From Paenibacillus pasadenensis DSM 19293 (GTDB taxonomy: Bacteria > Bacillota > Bacilli > Paenibacillales > Paenibacillaceae), in assembly GCF_000422485.1 (NCBI RefSeq), contig NZ_KE383852.1, forward strand, positions 124,001 to 188,000: 64,000 nt of DNA, read 5' to 3'. Below, piece by piece: positions 51,041 to 59,039 of this stretch. Position 1 is the first letter of the stretch; the number at the start of each line of letters is the position of its first letter. The position numbers and the translations under genes were made by a program. Below the pieces are notes generated by a model, which was not told where the DNA came from, made no database searches, and saw nothing but the letters and a program-made list of their open reading frames with translations.

Positions 51041-51937
51041 TTGACCAACTATCGTCACTACGCGGCGCCGCGGCGCCTTGCCGCCTGCGGCGCGGCAGCC
51101 TTGCTGCTGCTGGCCGGATGCTCCGAGGGAAGCGGAGCTCCGGCCTCCAGCCCGGCCGCGTCCCCTGCGGCTTCTGTCGCCAGTCCCGCCGCCTCCGCGG
51201 CGACCATAGCGCCGTCGCCTTCCGCATCGCCGAGCGCTTCTCCGTCGCCGTCCGCCTTGCCTTCCCCCGCGCCCGAAACGGCCGAGACGCTGTACCGGAT
51301 GAGCGACAAGACGTTCCGCTTCGCTCCGATCGGCGACGCTCCGGACAAGGTCGTGCTGCTGAGCTTCGACGACGGTCCGAAGGAAGAGGCCATGCTGACG
51401 CAAATGCTGGACGCGCTGGACAAGCACGGCGCCAAGGCGATCTTTTTCGTCAACGGCTATCGGGTCGAGGAGCATCCCGAGCTGCTGAAGCTGATCCACG
51501 ACCGCGGCCAGACGGTAGGCAACCATTCCTGGGATCATGTCGTGCTGAGCAAAAAAAGCAAAGCCGAGGTGCAGAAGCAGCTCGGCGACGTGCAGGATAT
51601 CGTGGAGAAGACGATCGGACAGCGTCCGGAGTTTTTCCGGCCGCCGCATGGAGCGGGCGGAGATGTCGGCAAGCAGGTCGCGAAGGAAGAAGGAATGCTG
51701 TACATGACCTGGTCGAACGGATCGCTCGACTGGGATCTGAAGGCGACGAAGAAGGATCCTCAGCTCGTCATCGAGCAGGTGCTGTCGCAGCTCCACCCTG
51801 GCGCCAACATCCTCATGCACGAGCTCCAGTGGACGGCCGACGGCCTGGACTCCTTGCTGACCAAGCTCGAGGAAAAAGGCTACGGCTTCATCGATCCCGC
51901 GACGATCGAGCGCCCCGGCGCACCGGCCGGCCGCTAG
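51041..51937 (+). CDS. Polysaccharide deacetylase lipoprotein (NodB domain)
   Basis: The start is TTG at 51041, with CTGGAGGG just upstream, giving 298 residues; longer forms lack a ribosome site and signal. Lipobox LLAGC near residue 24, then a Ser/Pro/Ala linker, then the NodB fold: SFDDGPKE near 100, HSWDHV near 160 (metal His pair), RPPHGAG near 190 and MHELQWTADGL near 255. It probably removes acetyl groups from cell-wall glycan. Its stop overlaps the convergent neighbour's stop in CTAG. Confidence 0.9.
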   Translation: MTNYRHYAAPRRLAACGAAALLLLAGCSEGSGAPASSPAASPAASVASPAASAATIAPSPSASPSASPSPSALPSPAPETAETLYRMSDKTFRFAPIGDAPDKVVLLSFDDGPKEEAMLTQMLDALDKHGAKAIFFVNGYRVEEHPELLKLIHDRGQTVGNHSWDHVVLSKKSKAEVQKQLGDVQDIVEKTIGQRPEFFRPPHGAGGDVGKQVAKEEGMLYMTWSNGSLDWDLKATKKDPQLVIEQVLSQLHPGANILMHELQWTADGLDSLLTKLEEKGYGFIDPATIERPGAPAGR

Positions 51938-52848
51938 CTCCGGGCCGCGGAGCGCGCGAGCCGGAGCAGATGGATCTCCGGCGGGCAGTTCAGCCGCAGC
52001 GGCGCCTTGGAGGTGCCGTATCCGGAGCTTACGAGCAGCCGGACCTTTCGAGGTCCGGCTTTTCGCGCGGCGGCCGGCGCCGGCAAGTCGAACCAGCCCG
52101 CCCGGAACTTGCGCACGCTGGAGCTGCGCATCGCCGGGCCGAGCAGCGGCAGGATGATCTGGCCTCCGTGCGTATGTCCGGACAGCATCAGGTCGGCCTC
52201 GATGCCCTCGTGCCGGCTGCGATGCGCGAGAATCGGATCATGCGCGAGCAGCACGGTGAACGGCATCGATCCGCCGGGCTCGGGGCGAGGCGAGAAGGCC
52301 GTCGCCGCCTCATCGGACAGGTCAAGCGCTTCGCGCAGACGGTCGCGCTTCGTCCGGGGATCGTCCGTCCCCGCGAGGCGGAAGGCCGATCGGCCGGGCA
52401 CGGCGACGTACTCATGCCGGTTGCGGAGCACGCGCACTCCCTCCTGCTCGAGCGCGGCCCGCAGCTCCTCGATCTCGCCGTCGTAATCGTGGTTGCCGTA
52501 GACGGCATAGGCCGGGGCGATGCTCCGCAGCAGCGCCATGTTCGACCGCACCTGCTCGAGGCTGACGCCCGTCTCCCGGACGTCGCCGCCGATCAGCACG
52601 AGCTCCGCCCCTCCGAGCGCCTCGATCCGCTCCGGCAGATCCGGCTCGAGCCGGCGGCGGTGGATGTCGCTGATGAACAGCAGCCGCAGCCCTTCCAGTT
52701 CGGCCGGCAGCCGTTCGAGCGGCACGTCCTCCGGCACGATGTCCGTCCCTTCAGCCTCCTTCAGCATGGTCCGGACGAGAGCTCGACCTCCCAGCGCCGC
52801 CGCGGCAGCGAGCGCGGCCGCAAGCGCGGCCCCTATTACCATCTTCAT
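51934..52848 (-). CDS. Metallophosphoesterase (YpbG-like), membrane-anchored
   Basis: ATG at 52848 overlaps the upstream stop as ATGA; 304 residues. An N-terminal anchor (VIGAALAAALAAAAALGG) precedes the calcineurin fold: FISDIHRR near 60, LIGGDVRE near 85, YGNHDYDG near 118, and SGHTHGGQ near 210. The metals act on a phosphoester outside or at the membrane face. B. subtilis ypbG is in the same neighbourhood. Confidence 0.9.
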   Translation of the reverse strand: MKMVIGAALAAALAAAAALGGRALVRTMLKEAEGTDIVPEDVPLERLPAELEGLRLLFISDIHRRRLEPDLPERIEALGGAELVLIGGDVRETGVSLEQVRSNMALLRSIAPAYAVYGNHDYDGEIEELRAALEQEGVRVLRNRHEYVAVPGRSAFRLAGTDDPRTKRDRLREALDLSDEAATAFSPRPEPGGSMPFTVLLAHDPILAHRSRHEGIEADLMLSGHTHGGQIILPLLGPAMRSSSVRKFRAGWFDLPAPAAARKAGPRKVRLLVSSGYGTSKAPLRLNCPPEIHLLRLARSAARS

Positions 52849-53129
52849 GGCGCAGCACCGATTCCTTTCCCGATCACTGCTCCTGCCGGCTCCGAGTGAT
52901 CGACGAACAGGCTCCTGCCCCAAATGAACAGGCAGCCGGAGAGGACGATGAACAAAAAAAGCAAGGCGCGCAGAAGCAGCCGGGACAGCTTCGGCCGCAG
53001 CGACGGATGCCTGCTTTGGCGGGGCGGCAATCCTGCTCCTGGCGCCCCGCTCTCCGCGCGGCTTTCCTCTCGGGCTGGCGCCCCCCTGTCGAGCCGCCTC
53101 CTGCGCCCGAATTTGTCGATCCGGCTCAT
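52845..53129 (-). CDS. Small basic membrane protein
   Basis: 94 residues. The ATG at 53129 follows AGGAGGGAAGC and overlaps the CPBP gene stop as ATGA. An Arg-rich N-terminal half (FGRRRRLDRG...) is followed by one membrane helix near 52-72 (LLLRALLFLFIVLSGCLFIWG). Overlaps on both ends place it in a three-gene unit with the protease and the phosphoesterase. Unknown function. Confidence 0.72.
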   Translation of the reverse strand: MSRIDKFGRRRRLDRGAPAREESRAESGAPGAGLPPRQSRHPSLRPKLSRLLLRALLFLFIVLSGCLFIWGRSLFVDHSEPAGAVIGKGIGAAP

Positions 53130-53719
53130 GCTTCCCTCCTGAATCGGATGATAAGGCCCATGATGAAATCGATCGCGAAATGGGCGGCGATCGGCGCCCA
53201 GAGCGTATCGGTCTGCAGGTAGATCCATCCGAGGCCGTAGCTGATGCCGAAGACGAGGCCCGTCGGAATCCAATGCTTGAGGTAGCGGACATGGATCGCC
53301 GCGAACAGGATGCTGGTCCAGTACGGACCGAAGCTATGCTGGATCGCGCCGCGGAACAGCATCTCCTCGCACACCGCCACGACGAGCGAGAGCAGCGCGA
53401 TATGCCAGACCGGCCGGCAGCGGAAAATGCGCTCGTTGACGCCGCCGTCGTCCGCCGCCTCCTCCGGCACCCAGCGCGAAAGGATCAGGTCGACCGCCAG
53501 CACGGCAAGCGCGAATCCGAAGCCCCAGTAGAGGAAGCGCGCGTCGGATGGAAGCCCGAGCAGCGTCAGCGGATTGCGGCCCTGAAAAAAACACCAGGCC
53601 AAGCCGATAACAAGGGTAACCGCTTGTGTGACATACAGGTTGAGCAGCAGCATGCGGTCCGACAGCTCGTCGACCGACACGCTGCGGACACGGATGTTGC
53701 GGATATCGAATTTTTTCAT
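53126..53719 (-). CDS. CPBP-family intramembrane metalloprotease (YpbD-like)
   Basis: 197 residues with five or six helices and the Abi/Rce1 motifs EEMLFRG near residue 118, FAAIHVRY near 140 and HFAIDF near 180, the metal ligands of the family. Substrate unknown. B. subtilis ypbD has the same neighbours. Confidence 0.88.
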   Translation of the reverse strand: MKKFDIRNIRVRSVSVDELSDRMLLLNLYVTQAVTLVIGLAWCFFQGRNPLTLLGLPSDARFLYWGFGFALAVLAVDLILSRWVPEEAADDGGVNERIFRCRPVWHIALLSLVVAVCEEMLFRGAIQHSFGPYWTSILFAAIHVRYLKHWIPTGLVFGISYGLGWIYLQTDTLWAPIAAHFAIDFIMGLIIRFRREA

Positions 53720-53781
53720 GAAGTCCCGCCTGTCTTGAAGTAATCACAGCCGACAATCAACCGATCGCAAGGAGAATTCCT

Positions 53782-54702
53782 ATGGACAAACATCTGAACC
53801 GCTATCAAATGCTTTTCTCGCTCGGCCTCATCTTCATGCTCGCCCTGGCGGTCGGCGCGTTTTTCGCCGGTGTCGAGGTCGGCTCCGCCCGTACGGAAAC
53901 CCGCTATGAGGCCAAATCGCTCCAGGCTGCGGCGGCGAAGACGGCAGTCGCCTATACGCAGCAGGATCTCGTGTCCTTTTATCATACCGTATTTTCGCCC
54001 TACCGTGAATTTCAGAGCGAATGGCTCAAGATGGAAAGCCGTCTTGAAGCCCGCTCGAGCGCCCCGTCGGTCGGCCAGCTGGAGCAGCTCGGCGAGCTTG
54101 CCTCCAAAAAGCGCAAGGAGATCGAGGCGGTCGCCCTGGAGGCGAAAGGAAGCCTGTTGACCGAGGCGCGCGCCGACTACCTGCGCAGCCTCGACCGCTT
54201 CGTCGACGCGGCCTCGCATCAGAAATCCGCCGCCGCCGGAAGCACGCCCGAGCGCTTCCTGACCGCCCTGCGCGCGGACAAGGACTACAAGCAGGCGACG
54301 GCGGATTCGCTCTCCGGCCAGAACCGCTATTATTCCGCCATGCTCGCCTGGGCGTCCTCCACGCGCTCGGCCATCCCGCAGCAGGCCGAGCTGGCCGGCG
54401 TCGTCAGCCTGGACAAGTGGAGCTCGAGTCCGCTCGCGGTCAAGAACAAGCTCGTCGCCGACCTGCTCAGCAAGCGAGGCCGGATGAGGGATTTCCTCCC
54501 GCAGGATCTGGCCGGAGCGGTCGACCAGCTGATCGAGTCCGGCGAGGCCGACAAGCTCGGCCTGACGAGCTTCCAGGACGCGGTCGAGCTGCTGAGCGGC
54601 ACCGGCGCGGTCCGCAGCGGCGACTTCTGGCAGATCAAGTCGCGGCTGTACGGCTCCGAGGTGCTGCCGCAGCTTCCGTTTTTCCTCCCGCCCGAAAGCT
54701 GA
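53782..54702 (+). CDS. Membrane-anchored coiled-coil-like protein of unknown function
   Basis: 306 residues on the plus strand, start with AAGGAG seven bases upstream. One N-terminal membrane helix (MLFSLGLIFMLALAVGAFFAGVEVG), then a long, mostly helical extracytoplasmic part rich in Ala, Ser and charged residues. I recognise no domain. It is divergent from the CPBP gene. Confidence 0.75.
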   Translation: MDKHLNRYQMLFSLGLIFMLALAVGAFFAGVEVGSARTETRYEAKSLQAAAAKTAVAYTQQDLVSFYHTVFSPYREFQSEWLKMESRLEARSSAPSVGQLEQLGELASKKRKEIEAVALEAKGSLLTEARADYLRSLDRFVDAASHQKSAAAGSTPERFLTALRADKDYKQATADSLSGQNRYYSAMLAWASSTRSAIPQQAELAGVVSLDKWSSSPLAVKNKLVADLLSKRGRMRDFLPQDLAGAVDQLIESGEADKLGLTSFQDAVELLSGTGAVRSGDFWQIKSRLYGSEVLPQLPFFLPPES

Positions 54703-54755
54703 TCCGGGTCTGCAAGAATGATAGCTAAAATTTATAGGGCCAGCAAGTTTTCTCA

Positions 54756-54784
54756 TTGCATTTGGGACAACACCGCTTTAGAAT
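54756..54784 (+). promoter_or_regulatory. Promoter of serA
   Basis: TTGCAT (54756-54761) and TAGAAT (54779-54784), 17 bases apart on the plus strand. Start near 54791, about 330 bases before serA. Confidence 0.65.
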
Positions 54785-54790
54785 AGTAAA

Positions 54791-55010
54791 GGTCAGCCTT
54801 CGGTTGCAGAATGCGCGGTTTCTCGACAGATCTCGCTGCATTCTGCGTTTGCAGCCGATCGCGCTCTAGCACGGACAAGCATTGAAGCCATACAGAAGCC
54901 CCGTCATCAAGGCGGCTTCCGTATGCGATGGACGCGGATGGGACAGCTCGTCCCTGCGCCGCGGAAGAGGAACCCGTCCCGGCTGGTCACGATGACGCCG
55001 GGCGTTTTTT
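54791..55010 (+). promoter_or_regulatory. Structured serA leader with four hairpins, candidate regulatory RNA
   Basis: In order: hairpin 54806-54846 (GCAGAATGC with GCATTCTGC, flanked by an alternative CGGTTGCA/TGCAGCCG pair); hairpin 54889-54925 (CATAC-N-GAAGCC with GGCTTC-N-GTATG); hairpin 54933-54963 (CGCGG...GGGAC/GTCCC...CCGCG); and the terminator at 54978-55010. GGGAC of the third could pair with GTCCC before the terminator as an antiterminator. No canonical T-box (UGGNACC) is seen. This fills the 400-base gap before serA; no gene is in it. Confidence 0.55.
54978..55010 (+). terminator. Terminator in the serA leader
   Basis: CCCGGC/GCCGGG outer and GTCA/TGAC inner stem (54978-55002), then six T (55005-55010) and TCTT. 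It lies 110 bases before the serA ATG, thus likely an attenuator. Confidence 0.75.
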
Positions 55011-55119
55011 CTTCTTGGCTCGCCAGCATACACTTTCCATAGCATGACCCGGCGCGGACGCCCCTACCGGGACGTCCCGCCTGCCGTATGCAACCACCAT
55101 TCGCTAGGAGGCATTCCCC

Positions 55120-56712
55120 ATGTTCAAAGTGTTAGTATCCGATCCGATCAGCGATCTCGGCATCCAGCAGCTCATGGACGCCGAGGACGTGACGGTCGAC
55201 AAGAAGCCCGGGCTGAGCGAGGACGAGCTCGTCGCCATCATCGGCGAGTACGACGCGCTGCTCGTGCGCAGCCAGACCCGCGTCACCGCGAGAGTGCTCG
55301 AAGCCGGCACGTCCCTCAAAGTCGTCGGACGCGCGGGCGTCGGCGTCGACAACATCGACCTGCCGGCCGCGACGAGCAAGGGCGTCATCGTCATCAACGC
55401 TCCGGACGGCAACACCATCACGACATGCGAGCATACCTTCGCCATGATGATGGCCGTAGCCCGCCATATCCCGCAAGCGTACGCCAAGACGGTCGGCGGC
55501 CAGTGGGACCGCAAGTCGTTCGTCGGCGTCGAGCTGCGCGGCAAGACGCTCGGCGTCGTGGGCATGGGGCGGATCGGCAGCGAGGTCGCGCGGCGCGCCA
55601 AGGCGTTCGGCATGGACATCCTCGGCTATGATCCCTTCCTCACGGAAGAAAAGGCGGAGAAGCTCGGCGTCAAGCTCGCGAGCGTGGACGACATCGTGCG
55701 CGGCGCCGACTTCATGACCGTGCACACGCCGCTGACGCCGGAGACGCGCCACATGATCGGCGCGGAGCAGTTCAAGGTGATGAAGCGCGGCATGCGCATC
55801 GTCAACTGCGCGCGCGGCGGCATCGTCGACGAGTACGCGCTTGTCGACGCGGTCAACGAAGGCATCGTCGCCGGCGCGGCGTTCGACGTCTTCGAGGTGG
55901 AGCCTCCGGCAGCGGACCATCCTTTCCTCACGCATCCGAAAATCATCGTGACGCCGCATCTGGGCGCTTCGACGATCGAAGCCCAGGAAAACGTCGCGAT
56001 CGACGTCTCCGAGCAAGTGCTCCATATCCTGCGCGACGAGCCGTTCCTGAACGCAGTCAACATGCCTCCGGTAGCGGCCGCAGTCATGACCCAGCTCCAG
56101 CCGTACTTCGAGCTTGGCGAGAAGCTCGGATCGCTCGCCGCTCAAATCACGGACGGTCCGTTCGGCGAGATTACCGTGGGCTTTTCCGGCGATCTGGCCG
56201 AGCTCGATACCCAGCCGCTGACCCGCTACATCGTCAAGGGCATTCTCGCCCATCATCTGGGCAGCGACCAGGTCAACATCATCAACTCGCTTTATTTGGC
56301 CAAGGAGCGCGGAGTCAACGTCGTCGTCAACAAGTCCCATACGGCCAAAGACTTCACGAACCTCGTCAGCGTCACGCTGAAAAGCCGCGGCGAGACGACG
56401 CATGTCGCCGGCACGCTGCTGACCGGCTACGGCCCGCGCATCGTCCAGGTCAACGGGTATACGGTCGACGTCGCTCCGTCCGGCCATCTCGTCCTCATCT
56501 CGCATCATGACCGTCCCGGCATCATCGGCCGCATCGGCACGCTGCTCGGCTCCAACGATGTCAACATCGCGACGATGCAGGTCGGACGCCAGGTCGAGGG
56601 CGGCGCCGCGATCATGGTGCTGACCGTCGACAAAGGCGTGCCGAAGGCGGTGCTGGCGGAGATGATCCAGCTCGACGAGCTCAAGACCGCCAAGGAAGTC
56701 ATCCTTTACTAA
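55120..56712 (+). CDS. serA: D-3-phosphoglycerate dehydrogenase SerA
   Basis: 530 residues of the long form: substrate- and NAD-binding domains (LGVVGMGRIGSEVARR near 148, CARGGIVDE near 228, HLGASTIEAQENVA near 285), an intervening ASB domain and a C-terminal ACT domain (LVLISHHDRPGIIGRIGTLLG near 455) that may sense serine. Starts serine synthesis; serine is the co-substrate of TrpB. AGGAGG precedes the ATG. Plus strand, convergent with resE. Confidence 0.97.
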   Translation: MFKVLVSDPISDLGIQQLMDAEDVTVDKKPGLSEDELVAIIGEYDALLVRSQTRVTARVLEAGTSLKVVGRAGVGVDNIDLPAATSKGVIVINAPDGNTITTCEHTFAMMMAVARHIPQAYAKTVGGQWDRKSFVGVELRGKTLGVVGMGRIGSEVARRAKAFGMDILGYDPFLTEEKAEKLGVKLASVDDIVRGADFMTVHTPLTPETRHMIGAEQFKVMKRGMRIVNCARGGIVDEYALVDAVNEGIVAGAAFDVFEVEPPAADHPFLTHPKIIVTPHLGASTIEAQENVAIDVSEQVLHILRDEPFLNAVNMPPVAAAVMTQLQPYFELGEKLGSLAAQITDGPFGEITVGFSGDLAELDTQPLTRYIVKGILAHHLGSDQVNIINSLYLAKERGVNVVVNKSHTAKDFTNLVSVTLKSRGETTHVAGTLLTGYGPRIVQVNGYTVDVAPSGHLVLISHHDRPGIIGRIGTLLGSNDVNIATMQVGRQVEGGAAIMVLTVDKGVPKAVLAEMIQLDELKTAKEVILY

Positions 56713-56733
56713 GCCGCTCGATCAATGGCTGCG

Positions 56734-56763
56734 AAGTCCGTCCCTGCGGGGACGGACTTTTTT
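56734..56763 (+). terminator. Terminator after serA
   Basis: AAGTCCGTCCC pairs with GGGACGGACTT (56734-56744 and 56749-56759), followed by T (56758-56763). Confidence 0.9.
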
Positions 56764-56829
56764 CGCTTTCATCCGCGGCCATGCGCGCGTTTGTTCCACA
56801 TGCAACAAGATTTGCCCCTCTGCTTCAAC

Positions 56830-56855
56830 AAAAAAACACCCTTCGAAAAGGGTGT
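56830..56855 (-). terminator. Terminator after resE
   Basis: ACACCCTT/AAGGGTGT with a 4-base loop (56836-56855) and seven U on the minus strand. The stem touches the resE stop codon. Confidence 0.88.
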
Positions 56856-58294
56856 CAAGACAGGATCGGATTCGGTTCGACAGGCAGCAGCAGCGTGAAT
56901 GTCGTGCCTCGTCCGATTTTGGACTGGACCTGAATGCTGCCCTGATGGGCTTCGACGATGTTGCGGACGATCGCCAGGCCGAGTCCGGTGCCGCCGGAGG
57001 AGCCGCGCTTGCGGGCCTTGTCCGCCTTGTAGAAGCGCTCGAAGATGAACGGAACATCCTCCTCCGGGATGCCTTGCCCTTCATCCTCGACCTCCAGCCT
57101 CGCTTGCCGCCCCCCCTGCCCTCCGCTCATCCCGAGCGCGAGGCGGATGCGCGAGCCGTCGGGGCTGTGGCGCACGGCGTTGTCGAGCAGATTGGTCAGC
57201 ACCTGCTCGAGCCGATCCTCGTCCGCCTGCAAAAGCACGATCGGCGCTTCCGGCGCCTCTACCTCCAGGCGGATGCCTCGATCTCCCGTATACACGCTGA
57301 ATTTGCGCGCGACGCGGCGCAGCAGCGCATCGAGATCGACGACACCGAGGCTGAGCTCCACATGGCCCGCCTCCATGCGGGCCAGATCGAGCAGGTCCTT
57401 GACGAGGCGGCCCATCCGCAGCGACTCGTCGTGGATGACCTGGACGAGCTCGCGGCGCTCCTCGGGGGATGCCGCGATGTCGTCCAGCAGCGCTTCGCTG
57501 TAGCCCTGGAGCATGGACAGCGGCGTGCGGATCTCATGGGACACGTTGGCGACGAAGTCCCGCCGCAGCTTCTCCAGGCGATGCTCCTCGGTCACGTCGC
57601 GAAGCACCGCGACGACTCCGCGCACCGTATCGTCGGACTTGAGCGGCGCCATGACGACGGACCAGACCCCGCCCTGCACCTGCAGCTTTTCGCTGAGGTC
57701 GCTGCCTTCCGCGATGACGGTGCGGAACAGCTCCCGCAGCGGCCCCGGCGCGGCATCGGAGCCGGCCGCCCGATCCTCTTCCTCGTCCCAAGCGGCCATG
57801 CGCAGCCGTTCGAGCAGCCGTTCTCCGGGCGGATTCGTCAGGACGATGCGCCCGGTGGCATCCATCGTCAGCACCGCATCGGCCATGCTGCGCAGCACGC
57901 TCGACAGATGCTCCTTTTCGTGGTTCAGATCGGTGAAGAACTCCTGCAGATCGGCCCCCATCCGGTTGAACGCGCCCGCCAGCTCGCCGATCTCGTCCGA
58001 GGAGCGGATCGGCACGCGGGTGCGGTAGTCGCCCTCCGAGATCAGGTTCGCCGCGTCCTTCAGCTGCAGGAGCGGCTGCGTGATCTTGCTGGAGAGGAAA
58101 AACGCGAAGAAGGTGGACAGCAGGAATCCGATGATCCCGATGTAGACGAACAGCAGCTTGACCCGGAACGGCTCGTCAAAAGCGATATCGATATACTGCA
58201 GGAGGAACATGCCCAAAATGATCAGCACGACCGCCACGAGCAGCATGATCGTGATCCACAGCTTGCCGACGACGCTTCTCCACAGCCAGCGCAT
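56855..58294 (-). CDS. resE: Sensor histidine kinase ResE, short form
   Basis: 479 residues: TM1 near 12-34, only about 11 residues outside, TM2 near 46-67, HAMP (SSKITQPLLQLKDAANLISEGDYRTRV), PAS near 135-245, HisKA with FVANVSHEIRTPLSML, and HATPase with NLLDNAVRHSP and GTGLGLAIV. B. subtilis ResE has about 590 residues with a large extracytoplasmic domain that is missing here. Partner of ResD. Confidence 0.93.
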   Translation of the reverse strand: MRWLWRSVVGKLWITIMLLVAVVLIILGMFLLQYIDIAFDEPFRVKLLFVYIGIIGFLLSTFFAFFLSSKITQPLLQLKDAANLISEGDYRTRVPIRSSDEIGELAGAFNRMGADLQEFFTDLNHEKEHLSSVLRSMADAVLTMDATGRIVLTNPPGERLLERLRMAAWDEEEDRAAGSDAAPGPLRELFRTVIAEGSDLSEKLQVQGGVWSVVMAPLKSDDTVRGVVAVLRDVTEEHRLEKLRRDFVANVSHEIRTPLSMLQGYSEALLDDIAASPEERRELVQVIHDESLRMGRLVKDLLDLARMEAGHVELSLGVVDLDALLRRVARKFSVYTGDRGIRLEVEAPEAPIVLLQADEDRLEQVLTNLLDNAVRHSPDGSRIRLALGMSGGQGGRQARLEVEDEGQGIPEEDVPFIFERFYKADKARKRGSSGGTGLGLAIVRNIVEAHQGSIQVQSKIGRGTTFTLLLPVEPNPILS

Positions 58295-58297
58295 CGG

Positions 58298-59014
58298 TTA
58301 CTTCGGCACCTCGAGCTTGTAGCCGACGCCCCATACGGTCGTAATCATGGAAGCCGCTTCCGTCGAGACCTTGTTCAGCTTTTCGCGCAGCCGCTTCACA
58401 TGGGTGTCGACCGTCCGCAGATCGCCGAAGAACTCGTAGTTCCAGACGTCCTTGAGCAGCTCCTCGCGCGAGAAGACCTTGTCCGGGCTGACCGCCAAGT
58501 AATGGAGCAGCTCGTATTCCTTGGGCGTCAGGCTGACCTCGTGTCCGCCCGCGGTGACGCGGTGGGCGTCATGCTCGATGACCAGATGAGGGAAGACGAT
58601 GTTGCTGCTCGCCGCAGTCTCCCGGGTCAGGAACGCGGTGGCGGAGGAGCGGCGCAGGATCGCCTTGACGCGGTAGATGATCTCGCGCGGGCTGAACGGC
58701 TTGACGACGTAGTCGTCGGCGCCGACCTCGAAGCCCTGCACGCGGTTCATCTCCTCGCCCTTGGCGGTCAGCATGATGACCGGAGTCGCCTTGATCTGCC
58801 GGAGGCGGCTGCATACCTCGATGCCGTCCATGCCGGGAAGCATGACGTCGAGCAGGATCAGGTCGAAGTCCTGGCCGGAAGCGAGACGCAGCGCCTGCTC
58901 GCCGTCATCGGCCTCCTCGATCTGATAGCCTTCCTTCTCCAGGTACATTTTCAGCAAGCGGCGGATCCGCTCCTCGTCGTCCACGACGAGGATGCGGTGC
59001 ACGTATTCACTCAT
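58298..59014 (-). CDS. resD: Response regulator ResD
   Basis: 238 residues, receiver domain (VVDDEERIRRLL, phosphorylated Asp in LLDVMLPGMDG near 56, MLTAKGEE, KPFSPRE) and OmpR-type winged helix (LTPKEYELLHYLA, RTVDTHVKRLREKL). It controls aerobic/anaerobic respiration genes. Three bases from resE. Confidence 0.95.
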   Translation of the reverse strand: MSEYVHRILVVDDEERIRRLLKMYLEKEGYQIEEADDGEQALRLASGQDFDLILLDVMLPGMDGIEVCSRLRQIKATPVIMLTAKGEEMNRVQGFEVGADDYVVKPFSPREIIYRVKAILRRSSATAFLTRETAASSNIVFPHLVIEHDAHRVTAGGHEVSLTPKEYELLHYLAVSPDKVFSREELLKDVWNYEFFGDLRTVDTHVKRLREKLNKVSTEAASMITTVWGVGYKLEVPK

Positions 59015-59039
59015 GCGGCACGGCTCCTTTGGTAGTCCT

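Noticed and set aside
54791-55010. T-box riboswitch for serA
   Set aside because: No UGGNACC sequence and no clear specifier loop by eye. Kept only as an unclassified leader; a covariance search would settle it.
56852-59035. Very long plus-strand open frame (over 700 codons) opposite resE and resD
   Set aside because: It is antisense to two clear genes, rich in Arg/His/Asp/Ala from GC-biased third positions, and has no domain or ribosome site. Similar frames oppose resA-resB (60404-62671), trpE, tyrA, rpsA and der.
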